From Rhodospirillales bacterium (GTDB taxonomy: Bacteria; Pseudomonadota; Alphaproteobacteria; Acetobacterales; Acetobacteraceae), in contig CAHJXG010000307.1 in assembly GCA_903644035.1 (NCBI GenBank), positions 1 through 9,892 of the forward strand: DNA of 9,892 nt, written 5' to 3'. The notes under the pieces were generated by a model. The model did not search any database. It was not told the origin of the DNA and worked only from the letters and a program-made list of their open reading frames with translations. Each line of letters opens with the position of its first letter. Positions within the stretch are counted from its first letter, which is position 1. The position numbers and the translations under genes were made by a program. This document shows positions 1-5,313 of this stretch, piece after piece.

Positions 1-1
1 G

Positions 2-274
2 ACGTCCTACCCGGTCGCGTGCGCGCCGCAGGCGTGGGCGGCGGCCACGCTGCCGGCGTTCGTGCAGGCCAGCCTGGGCCTCGGTTTCGACCCGGCCGCG
101 CGCGCCGTACGCTTCGACCGCCCGGACCTGCCGGGCTTCCTGGACAGCCTGACGCTCCGCAACCTCTCGCTGGGCGACGCGCGGGTGAGCGTGCTGATCA
201 GCCGCACGCCCGGCGAGGTGTCGGTGAGCGTGATCGAGCGCGACGGGGACATCCACGTGGTGACCACGAACTGA
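2..274 (+). CDS. Amylo-alpha-1,6-glucosidase (glycogen debranching enzyme family), C-terminal end only
   Basis: The frame is open from the window edge to a TGA at 272-274, giving about 90 C-terminal residues; the start lies outside the window. The visible part begins with a motif like Tyr-Pro-Val-Ala-Cys-x-Pro-Gln-Ala-Trp-Ala. In bacterial amylo-alpha-1,6-glucosidases this sits at the end of the (alpha/alpha)6 catalytic barrel. It is followed by the usual short beta-rich tail (F-DRPDLPGFLDSLTLRNLSLGD, then a run ending in VVTTN). Known family members hydrolyse alpha-1,6 branch points or act on related oligosaccharides in the cytoplasm. The catalytic acids are not in the window, so substrate and activity cannot be judged. 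A hairpin just after the stop suggests the gene ends its transcription unit. An internal GTG at 62 is only a codon within this frame, not a start. Confidence 0.8.
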   Translation, partial: TSYPVACAPQAWAAATLPAFVQASLGLGFDPAARAVRFDRPDLPGFLDSLTLRNLSLGDARVSVLISRTPGEVSVSVIERDGDIHVVTTN

Positions 275-283
275 TCGCCGGGG

Positions 284-308
284 CGCCGGGGCCATGGGCC
301 GTCCGGCG
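284..308 (+). terminator. Terminator-like GC hairpin after the debranching enzyme gene
   Basis: The arm CGCCGG (284-289) plus GGCC (290-293) pairs with GGCC (297-300) plus CCGGCG (303-308), with loop ATG and a two-base bulge (301-302). This gives about ten G-C pairs starting 9 bases after the stop codon at 274. No T-run follows, so it would be a strong but non-classical terminator or an mRNA 3'-end stabiliser. Confidence 0.4.
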
Positions 309-476
309 TCAACCGGGCAGACGGCCTGCACGAGGACGACACGTCCAGGCATGCATTGAAGGGCCAGACGGGTCCCGGCGCTGCGCTGAACCGCCATGCG
401 GCATCCCCCGGCACAGGCGGGATCGGACCGAAGCCGATGCGGCTGCGAGGAAGGCGGGCCCAGCCCCGGCCTGCCA

Positions 477-500
477 TCGGTTGGCGCGAAGCGCCAGCGA
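477..500. other. Compact inverted repeat (hairpin) in intergenic DNA
   Basis: TGGCGC (482-487) and GCGCCA (491-496) are perfect complements around a GAA loop. The pairing extends outward through a T-G wobble (481/497), G-C (480/498) and, past a bulged G at 479, C-G and T-A (478/499, 477/500). It is stable enough to be a REP-like palindrome or an RNA 3' end, but nothing else supports a specific role. Confidence 0.35.
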
Positions 501-575
501 CGGGGCAGCAGGACCTCAGCCTGCGGCCGCGATCCATCCGGTAGCGGTCACTCTTCGGTACGTCAGTATCATCGT

Positions 576-585
576 AACATATGTT
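576..585. promoter_or_regulatory. Perfect palindrome AACATATGTT, possible operator
   Basis: This is a 10-bp perfect dyad in the A+T-rich stretch upstream of the FeeM-like operon. Its centre lies 29 bp before that of the next dyad. An isolated 10-bp palindrome could be chance; the clustering with two longer dyads is what makes it worth noting. No regulator can be assigned. Confidence 0.3.
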
Positions 586-602
586 CTATAGATTTGAGTG
601 AG

Positions 603-616
603 TGAATAGCTATTCA
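603..616. promoter_or_regulatory. Perfect 14-bp palindrome TGAATAGCTATTCA, candidate operator
   Basis: This uninterrupted 14-bp dyad lies in a low-GC stretch 209 bases before the preferred FeeM-like start. Its size suits a dimeric helix-turn-helix regulator. It is the shape expected of a lux-type box but does not match any box consensus I know, so the identity of the regulator is open. Confidence 0.4.
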
Positions 617-631
617 GAACAAGACCAGTAT

Positions 632-650
632 AGATCGTTTTTAACGATCT
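632..650. promoter_or_regulatory. Inverted repeat AGATCGTT-TTT-AACGATCT, operator or weak attenuator
   Basis: Two perfect 8-base arms (632-639 and 643-650) flank a TTT loop and are followed by TTTA. On the plus strand this could act as a weak intrinsic terminator or attenuator ahead of the FeeM-like operon. The stem is not GC-rich, so a protein-binding dyad is equally likely. Its centre is 31-32 bp from that of the 14-bp palindrome, close to three helical turns. Confidence 0.35.
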
Positions 651-811
651 TTTACTGCGCATCGCCGTCGCCAGACCAAGCCCAGCACGCTAGGCTGGAA
701 TTCTAGGCCGGCATACCGTCGAAATCGCCAATGCATCATCAATATGCAACGATTGACTGCAGGCGCCCTGATGGCCGTCGCTGCGTTGCTTGTCCATTAT
801 TTGACACTGAT

Positions 812-816
812 AAGGA
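812..816 (+). promoter_or_regulatory. Ribosome binding site AAGGA supporting a TTG start at 825
   Basis: AAGGA lies 8 bases before an in-frame TTG at 825. The alternative ATG at 744 has no purine-rich site before it. This is the main reason for choosing the shorter form of the FeeM-like protein. Confidence 0.45.
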
Positions 817-824
817 AAGTTATT

Positions 825-1565
825 TTGACGTTTCTGCAAACAAAGACGCCCGTTGTCACGCCAATTGCCCGGCACGGCCAGGCTCAGCGTCGGAGCGACC
901 CGGAACAGCTCACCGCGCGGCTCGCCCTCGACCCCAAGACCAAGAAGGACTGCTACAAGCTGCGCTACCTCAGCTACTTCGCCGAGGGACATATCGAGGC
1001 TCGGCGCAACGGGATGTTCAGCGACGAGTACGACGACCAGCCCGGCGTCCAGACCGTCGTGATCTACAAAGGCAGCCGGGCCGTCGCCTCGACCCGCATC
1101 TGCGCGCTCACCCGCGGAGCCGATGGCAGCGAGTCCGGCGCGATCCCGGCCCAGCACGTGTTCCCCGAGGAGACCGAGGCGCTGTTCCGGCGCGACGTGG
1201 CTGCGCCCGTGGAGCGGGTCGTCGAGATCAACCGACTCGTCCGCCATCCCGATTTGGCCGATAACAGGAGCTTGGTGTTCCTGCTGTTCCGCCTGGCGGG
1301 CTACTTCATCCTCAAGAACGATGCCGGGGCCGTGGTGTCCTGCGTGCGCCGTAACCACATCCCCTTCTACACGCGGCTGCGGTTCAGCGAGGTCGCGGGT
1401 CCGCGCGTCTACCACGGGGTGAAGTTCTCGACCCACCTTCTGAGCTGCCTGCGACCGCAATATGACACGGTGCGCCGGATGGTGCCGGTCCTCGACGTCG
1501 CCGGCGCGATCCGGTCCCATTATGACCGGCTCGGCCAGGGCGAGACCATCTCGGTGATGCCATGA
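825..1565 (+). CDS. FeeM-like N-acyl amino acid synthase (GNAT fold, LuxI-related)
   Basis: The predicted protein is 246 residues. It carries the pattern shared by LuxI acyl-homoserine-lactone synthases and the FeeM family of long-chain N-acyl amino acid synthases: an Arg-Tyr pair (Y44-KLRY-LSYF), an acidic loop F65-SDEYDD, a strand ending in AST-R91-I, and E134-INR-L where LuxI proteins have their catalytic-region Glu. The C-terminal half (CVRRNHIPFYTRLRF) resembles the acyl-substrate half of FeeM-like proteins. Known FeeM transfers a fatty acyl group from an acyl carrier protein to the amine of tyrosine. The acceptor amino acid here cannot be read from sequence. No acyl carrier protein gene is nearby, so the housekeeping one would be needed. 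The start is uncertain. ATG 744 would add 27 residues that are hydrophobic (GALMAVAALLVHYL) but poor in third-position G/C. TTG 825 has a ribosome site. The stop overlaps the next gene's start as ATGA (1562-1565), which implies translational coupling. Family call fairly sure; product inferred. Confidence 0.75.
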   Translation: MTFLQTKTPVVTPIARHGQAQRRSDPEQLTARLALDPKTKKDCYKLRYLSYFAEGHIEARRNGMFSDEYDDQPGVQTVVIYKGSRAVASTRICALTRGADGSESGAIPAQHVFPEETEALFRRDVAAPVERVVEINRLVRHPDLADNRSLVFLLFRLAGYFILKNDAGAVVSCVRRNHIPFYTRLRFSEVAGPRVYHGVKFSTHLLSCLRPQYDTVRRMVPVLDVAGAIRSHYDRLGQGETISVMP

Positions 1566-2146
1566 TGCCGGCGCTGAAGCTGCTCGTGCTGCTGCCGGGT
1601 GCTGCGTGCTTCGTCGGGTTCACCTGGGGGACCCTCAGGCATTTCCGCTCGACCGGGCCGGTCCGGCCTGGGATGCGGCTCATCGAGGCGGTCAGCCTCG
1701 TCGTGATGGCCCTGTTCACCTGGCTCGTCCTCACGCGGCCGCTGCCTGATGTCTGGCCGGCGGCGCCGGTCCTGTGCCTGGGTTCATTGGCCCTGTTCAT
1801 CTGGACCGTGCGCACGACGCGCGACGCGGGTTTCGCCCTCGCCTTCTCCGGCGCGCAGCCCCCGGCTGTACTGACGCGCGGACCGTTCCGCCATGTGCGG
1901 CATCCATTCTACACATCCTACTTGATTTTTTGGCTCGCGACCTGCGTTGCAACCATGAGCAGCCTATGCTGGATTGGTTTCATCACAATACTGGTGTGCT
2001 ACATTGTGGCTGCTCGCCAGGAGGAACGGACGATGTCTCGCAGCCGACTCGCAGCAGAGTACGCCCGTTACGCCGCCCGGACAGGTATGTTTCTGCCGCG
2101 GCTCGACAGGAAGACGCCAACCGGACCGAAGGATCTCGAGACATAG
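1562..2146 (+). CDS. ICMT/PEMT-family membrane methyltransferase
   Basis: This is a 194-residue, mostly hydrophobic protein with membrane segments near residues 4-22, 41-57, 66-82 and 119-150. The hallmark of the isoprenylcysteine carboxyl methyltransferase / phospholipid methyltransferase fold is present: RGPFRHVRHPFY (residues 106-117) for S-adenosylmethionine binding, then AARQEER (151-157) and EYARYAARTGMFLPR near the C terminus. Family members methylate carboxylates or amines of lipophilic substrates at the membrane. The start overlaps the FeeM-like stop by 4 bases and the next gene starts 1 base after the stop, so the three are one operon. Because the upstream enzyme should make an acyl amino acid with a free carboxyl group, that product is the obvious candidate substrate, but this is inference; phospholipid or another small substrate remains possible. 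The 3' half is less GC-rich than its surroundings. Confidence 0.8.
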   Translation: MMPALKLLVLLPGAACFVGFTWGTLRHFRSTGPVRPGMRLIEAVSLVVMALFTWLVLTRPLPDVWPAAPVLCLGSLALFIWTVRTTRDAGFALAFSGAQPPAVLTRGPFRHVRHPFYTSYLIFWLATCVATMSSLCWIGFITILVCYIVAARQEERTMSRSRLAAEYARYAARTGMFLPRLDRKTPTGPKDLET

Positions 2147-2147
2147 T

Positions 2148-3680
2148 ATGGAAGAGAGATCGAGCACGCTTGGCGTGGATGACGTATCAGAACGTATACG
2201 CATCGAGCAGCTGGATATACTGACTCGGTTGATGCGGGTAATGACATTCTGCGGCCTCAACACCTTAGTGTTTCTATATTGGGTTTTCTCGAGCGACGGT
2301 CTTGCAATCGACTGGCTGCTGCCGTTATGCATCCTGCCGTTCGCCTATGCGGCCGTGCTCTACTTGGGATATGCCTGGCAGCGGACGCGCCGCATGGACG
2401 ACAGGCTGGCAGAGGCGTCCGTCCGCTTCATACGCTACCATATCGGCCTGGTGCTGGTGCTGGGCATCCTGTGGGCCGCGGCGCTGCTCGGGATGAATGC
2501 CGTGGCCGACGGCGACCAGCGCAGCGTGCTCTATGCGACGATCATCGGCGTCATCTCGACGGCCGCGGTGTTCCTGCCCGTCTCCGTCGCCATCACCTTC
2601 TGGACCCCGGTGACGCTGGGCGGCATCGCCATCCTCGTGCAGAGCGGGCGCGCGATCGACCTGCAGATCTTCGGCCTGCTGCTGGGCTACGCGCCGCTGG
2701 TCCTGTTCACCATCCTGTTCATCAACCGCACCCTGGTCCGGCGGGTGACGCATGAGGCCCGGCTGCAGGACCAGGCGGACGTGATCGGCCTGCTGCTGCG
2801 GGACTTCGAGGCGAACAGCAGCCATTGGCTGTGGGAGACCGACGGCGAGATGCGGCTCAGGAACGTGTCGCCCCGGTTCGCCGACATCGCGCAGACGCCG
2901 GCCGAGCTGCTGGCGAACCGCTCGATCTTCGAGCTGCTGCGGGTGCAGACCCTGCTGGCCGGGGCGGCCATTCCCAGCCCCGTGGTCCAGCAGCTTCAGG
3001 CAAGGGCGGCGTTCGCCAACCTCGTCGTGCCGGTCGATGTCGCGGGGCAGCCGCGCTGGTGGTCGCTGACGGGCCGCCCGACCTTCGACCGGTCCAACAC
3101 CTTCGTCGGCTTCCGCGGGGTGGGCGCGGACGTCACGGAGGCGACGCAGGACGCCCGGCGCACGGCCTACCTCGCCTCTTACGACAGCCTGACTGGCCTC
3201 GCCAACCGCGCCGTGTTCATGCGCGCGCTCGAGGAGGCCTGTGCAAACGCCCAGGGGAGCCGGTCCGCCGTGCTCTACCTCGACCTCGACGGCTTCAAGC
3301 AGGTGAACGACACCCTGGGCCACGCGACCGGCGACGCCCTGCTGTTCGCGGTGGCGCAGCGCATCCGCAACTGCGTGCGCGAAGGCGACGTGGCGGCCCG
3401 GCTGGGCGGCGACGAGTTCGCGATCCTGATGCAGGGCGCGAACGAGCAGGCGGCGGCGCTCCTGGCGCAGCGCGTGCTCGAAGGCGTCAGCCATCCCGTG
3501 TTCCTGGAGGGGCACAAGGTCGAGGTCCGCGTCAGCATCGGCATCGCGCTGTCGATGCCGGGCCTCCCGGCAGCGGTGCTGCTCGACAACGCCGACCGCG
3601 CCCTGTACCAGGCCAAGACCGGTGGCCGGGGCACCTATCGCCTGTTCTCCCGCAGCCCGGCGCATGAGGACCGCGGCTGA
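2148..3680 (+). CDS. Membrane PAS-GGDEF diguanylate cyclase
   Basis: This 510-residue protein has about six transmembrane helices between residues 31 and 192 (for example 31-49, 54-75, 99-116, 172-192). A PAS-like sensor follows (about 221-335: HWLWETDGEMRLRNVS to GFRGVGADVTEA), then a complete GGDEF domain (345-498) beginning at YDSLTGLANR. The active-site motif is intact GGDEF (420-424). The inhibitory-site motif RxxD (R411-EGD-414) sits exactly five residues upstream, so the enzyme should make c-di-GMP from two GTP and be product-inhibited. There is no EAL domain. ATG 2148 is chosen because it is 1 base past the methyltransferase stop, with GAAGGA at 2128-2133 (14 bases away, rather far). 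The frame stays open upstream to 1974, but that part lies inside the methyltransferase gene. The membrane domain is not one I can name; MASE-type sensors are the nearest idea. Its position makes it a candidate receiver or effector for the operon's predicted lipid product (inference). Confidence 0.88.
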   Translation: MEERSSTLGVDDVSERIRIEQLDILTRLMRVMTFCGLNTLVFLYWVFSSDGLAIDWLLPLCILPFAYAAVLYLGYAWQRTRRMDDRLAEASVRFIRYHIGLVLVLGILWAAALLGMNAVADGDQRSVLYATIIGVISTAAVFLPVSVAITFWTPVTLGGIAILVQSGRAIDLQIFGLLLGYAPLVLFTILFINRTLVRRVTHEARLQDQADVIGLLLRDFEANSSHWLWETDGEMRLRNVSPRFADIAQTPAELLANRSIFELLRVQTLLAGAAIPSPVVQQLQARAAFANLVVPVDVAGQPRWWSLTGRPTFDRSNTFVGFRGVGADVTEATQDARRTAYLASYDSLTGLANRAVFMRALEEACANAQGSRSAVLYLDLDGFKQVNDTLGHATGDALLFAVAQRIRNCVREGDVAARLGGDEFAILMQGANEQAAALLAQRVLEGVSHPVFLEGHKVEVRVSIGIALSMPGLPAAVLLDNADRALYQAKTGGRGTYRLFSRSPAHEDRG

Positions 3681-3745
3681 CGGCGGCCCCAAGGCCATGC
3701 GGACCCACAATGAGGCGAGCATAGCCCGGAACGGCGCTGATCCAG

Positions 3746-3765
3746 GGCCGCCTGTGGCGGCGGCC
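3746..3765. terminator. GC hairpin between converging GGDEF and LysR genes
   Basis: GGCCGCC (3746-3752) and GGCGGCC (3759-3765) form a 7-bp stem with a six-base loop in the 90-base gap between two converging genes. There is no T-run. It is a plausible bidirectional transcription stop, but GC-rich DNA produces such stems easily. Confidence 0.3.
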
Positions 3766-3770
3766 GGGCC

Positions 3771-4736
3771 TCATGCCTGGCTCGCGACCTCCATGATGAC
3801 GTGCCGCAGCCATTTCAGCGCGGGGTTGCTGCCATGCCCGAGGTGCCAGACCATGGAGGTCTGGGTTTCCGGGCCTGGGTAGGGCGGCTCCATCCATTTC
3901 AGCCGGTAATGCCCCGCCCATGCGGCCGCCATCCGCCACGGCACCAGGGCCGCGAGGTCGGTCTCCCCCACGATCGCCAGCGCCGCTTGGGTGCTCGGCA
4001 CGGTCAGCCGGATCTGGCGCTGCCGCCCGATGCCGGCCAGCGCGGCGATCAGCGCGCCGTCGCCGTCCTGCGCGACCCGGCGCTCCAGGCCATGCTCCAC
4101 GATCATGCCGTCCATCGCCTCCGTGCGCTCATCCGTCACGGCGCGGACGAGGTGCGGCAGGCTTGCGAGCCGCTCCAGCGTCAACGGCTCCTGCGCCAGC
4201 GGGTGGTCGGCACGCAGCACCCAAACCAGCCGGTCGCGCAGCAGCACCTGCAGCCCCAGACGTTCGGGCACCCGGCCGTAGGCCGAGATGGCAAGGTCGA
4301 CGCGCCCGGTGTCGAGCGCCTCCCCGATGTCGGCGACGCCCGGCGTGATGCGGACATCGATTCCCGGCGCATCGGCGCGGATGCGCCCGATGACGCTCGG
4401 CAGCAGGACGGCGGTGGCGTAGGCGTCGGCGGCGATGGTGTAGCGGTACTCTGCAGTCGCCGGGTCGAACGCATCGACGCTGAGGGCCGCCTGCAGCTGC
4501 AGCAGCCCGGCGTGCAGCCGCGGCCCGACCGCCCGCGCCTTGGCGGTCGGCGCCATGCCGTCCGGGCCTTTGATGAACAGCTCGTCATCCAGGATGTCGC
4601 GCAGCCGGGCCAGCGCGTGGCTCACCGCGGACTGCGTCACGTGCAGGCGGCTCCCGGCGCGCGTGACGCTCCGCTCCTCGAACAGGGCGTCGAACACGCG
4701 GAGCAGGTTCAGGTCTATGCTGGAGAAGTTTGCCAT
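3771..4736 (-). CDS. LysR-family transcriptional regulator, NodD-like subgroup
   Basis: The product is 321 residues. The N-terminal winged helix-turn-helix (about residues 7-65) reads LNLLRVFDALFEERSVTRAGSRL, then TQSAVSHALARLR and DELFIKGPDGMAPTAKA. This is the form typical of NodD/PcpR-like LysR proteins. The remainder matches the two-lobe effector-binding domain. The start at 4736 (ATG) is where family members begin (MANFSSIDLNLLRVFD). An upstream ATG at 4775 would add 13 residues without family resemblance, and neither has a strong ribosome site. The gene is divergent from a small lipoprotein gene, sharing 151 bases of control DNA that holds repeated TCAT/ATGA elements. The usual expectation for LysR proteins is self-repression and control of the divergent gene. 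The inducer and any wider targets are unknown. Confidence 0.92.
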   Translation of the reverse strand: MANFSSIDLNLLRVFDALFEERSVTRAGSRLHVTQSAVSHALARLRDILDDELFIKGPDGMAPTAKARAVGPRLHAGLLQLQAALSVDAFDPATAEYRYTIAADAYATAVLLPSVIGRIRADAPGIDVRITPGVADIGEALDTGRVDLAISAYGRVPERLGLQVLLRDRLVWVLRADHPLAQEPLTLERLASLPHLVRAVTDERTEAMDGMIVEHGLERRVAQDGDGALIAALAGIGRQRQIRLTVPSTQAALAIVGETDLAALVPWRMAAAWAGHYRLKWMEPPYPGPETQTSMVWHLGHGSNPALKWLRHVIMEVASQA

Positions 4737-4742
4737 CGCCAC

Positions 4743-4752
4743 GTCACGTGAC
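4743..4752. promoter_or_regulatory. Palindrome GTCACGTGAC just before the LysR start
   Basis: This is a perfect 10-bp dyad lying 7 bases upstream of the LysR initiation codon, inside its leader. It could be a regulator site or an RNA hairpin that lowers translation, but may be coincidence. Confidence 0.25.
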
Positions 4753-4775
4753 CCCGCACAAAGGATGAGCGCCAT

Positions 4776-4801
4776 TCATCTGCGGCATGACGAAGTATCA
4801 T
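4776..4801. promoter_or_regulatory. Phased TCAT/ATGA half-sites, candidate LysR binding region
   Basis: TCAT (4776-4779), ATGA (4787-4790) and TCAT (4798-4801) recur at exactly 11-bp steps, so each neighbouring pair forms an inverted repeat with a 7-base gap. They lie 40-65 bases before the LysR start in the divergent control region, where an autoregulatory LysR site is expected. The classic T-N11-A box is not matched exactly. Confidence 0.3.
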
Positions 4802-4875
4802 TGGAGTCTTTCGGCATCAGTTGCCACGCTCCTGGATAGGCCTGGCGGGACTTTGGAGCCAGCGCCATTCATTGT

Positions 4876-4881
4876 AGGAGG
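4876..4881 (+). promoter_or_regulatory. Strong ribosome binding site AGGAGG for the lipoprotein gene
   Basis: AGGAGG lies 6 bases before ATG 4888 and fixes that start over the TTG immediately upstream of it at 4885. Confidence 0.6.
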
Positions 4882-4887
4882 GTTTTG

Positions 4888-5241
4888 ATGCGCGGTTTGG
4901 TTATTATCCCGGCAATGATCGCCCTGGTCGGCTGCAGCACGGTGGACCCGTCCGCCCCGGCCAAGGTCAGCTGGCAGTACGGCGCAGGAAACGGCGACGG
5001 CGTGTCCTACCCGGGACCGGCGCCGATCTACAAGCGTGCCTATGGCCTGAATGCGGACCAGGTGTCGCCCTCGGGGACGGCGCCCACCATCAGCTACGGC
5101 TATGGCGCGGAGAATCAGACCGGAACCATGGTGGAGCTCGCCCCGCCGCCGCCGTCGCAGCAGCTTGCGTCTCCCGCGCCCGCGCAGCAGACCGCTCCCC
5201 GCGTGGACGAGCACCCGGCGGCTCCGGGCACCCATAGCTGA
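4888..5241 (+). CDS. Small Pro-rich lipoprotein, function unknown
   Basis: The 117-residue product has a lipoprotein signal: short basic start (MRG), hydrophobic run, and lipobox LVGC with the lipidated cysteine at residue 16, cleaved by signal peptidase II. Residue 17 is Ser, which under the usual Lol rule favours outer-membrane sorting. The mature part contains two related 12-residue segments, V27-SWQYGAGNGDG-38 and I68-SYGYGAENQTG-79, 41 residues apart, followed by a Pro/Gln/Ala-rich tail (APPPPSQQ, SPAPAQQ). The tail may be disordered and span the periplasm or touch peptidoglycan. I do not recognise a named family. The gene is divergent from the LysR gene, which may control it, and is separated from the converging transporter operon by a hairpin. 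Confidence 0.75.
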   Translation: MRGLVIIPAMIALVGCSTVDPSAPAKVSWQYGAGNGDGVSYPGPAPIYKRAYGLNADQVSPSGTAPTISYGYGAENQTGTMVELAPPPPSQQLASPAPAQQTAPRVDEHPAAPGTHS

Positions 5242-5260
5242 TCAGCGACCGGACCCTCGG

Positions 5261-5294
5261 GCCAGGCTCTCGGCGGGAACGCCGGCAGCCTGGC
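5261..5294. terminator. Bidirectional terminator hairpin with GGAA tetraloop
   Basis: GCCAGGCT (5261-5268) pairs with AGCCTGGC (5287-5294). Inside, CGGCG (5271-5275) pairs with CGCCG (5280-5284) around GGAA, a GNRA-type loop. Only one C-C mismatch and one T-G wobble interrupt it. It fills the 72-base gap between the converging lipoprotein and binding-protein genes, so it probably stops transcription from both sides, though it lacks a T-run. Confidence 0.6.
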
Positions 5295-5313
5295 GGGTGC
5301 GCGGGGTGTCCGG

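Larger units (their letters stand above)
275..824. other. Non-coding region with hairpins and a dyad-rich regulatory stretch
   Basis: This 550-base gap holds no convincing gene. The open frames in it are short, lack ribosome sites and show no protein family resemblance. The left half (to about 545) is GC-rich and contains the post-debranching hairpin (284-308) and a compact hairpin at 477-500. The right half is much richer in A+T, as expected of a control region for the downstream FeeM-like operon, and carries three dyads at 576-585, 603-616 and 632-650. I found no sigma-70 pair with good spacing, so no promoter is placed. The in-frame stretch 744-824 could be an N-terminal extension of the next gene (see that entry). 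Confidence 0.6.

Noticed and set aside
19..591. Plus-strand frame of 190 residues across the debranching gene end and the intergenic region
   Set aside because: Arg/Ala/Pro/Gly-rich out-of-frame shadow with no ribosome site; it crosses a real gene end and a hairpin.
576..650. Insertion sequence or att site remnant suggested by the dyads
   Set aside because: No target-site duplication, terminal repeats around a transposase, tRNA or integrase nearby.
801..830. TTGACA at 801-806 as a sigma-70 promoter
   Set aside because: No -10-like element at 16-18 bases downstream, and it lies almost on the preferred start codon, inside the likely leader.
690..1520. Minus-strand open frame of 276 residues opposite the FeeM-like gene
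   Set aside because: Low-complexity antisense frame; the plus strand has a coherent family match and operon structure.
1974..2147. Upstream extension of the GGDEF frame
   Set aside because: It lies entirely inside the methyltransferase gene, where the other frame has conserved motifs; ATG 2148 fits the operon spacing.
2325..3722. Minus-strand open frame of 465 residues opposite the GGDEF gene
   Set aside because: Antisense shadow of a gene with intact GGDEF and PAS motifs; no ribosome site or recognisable domain.
3801..4751. Plus-strand open frame of 316 residues opposite the LysR gene
   Set aside because: Antisense shadow; the minus strand carries the helix-turn-helix and effector domain.
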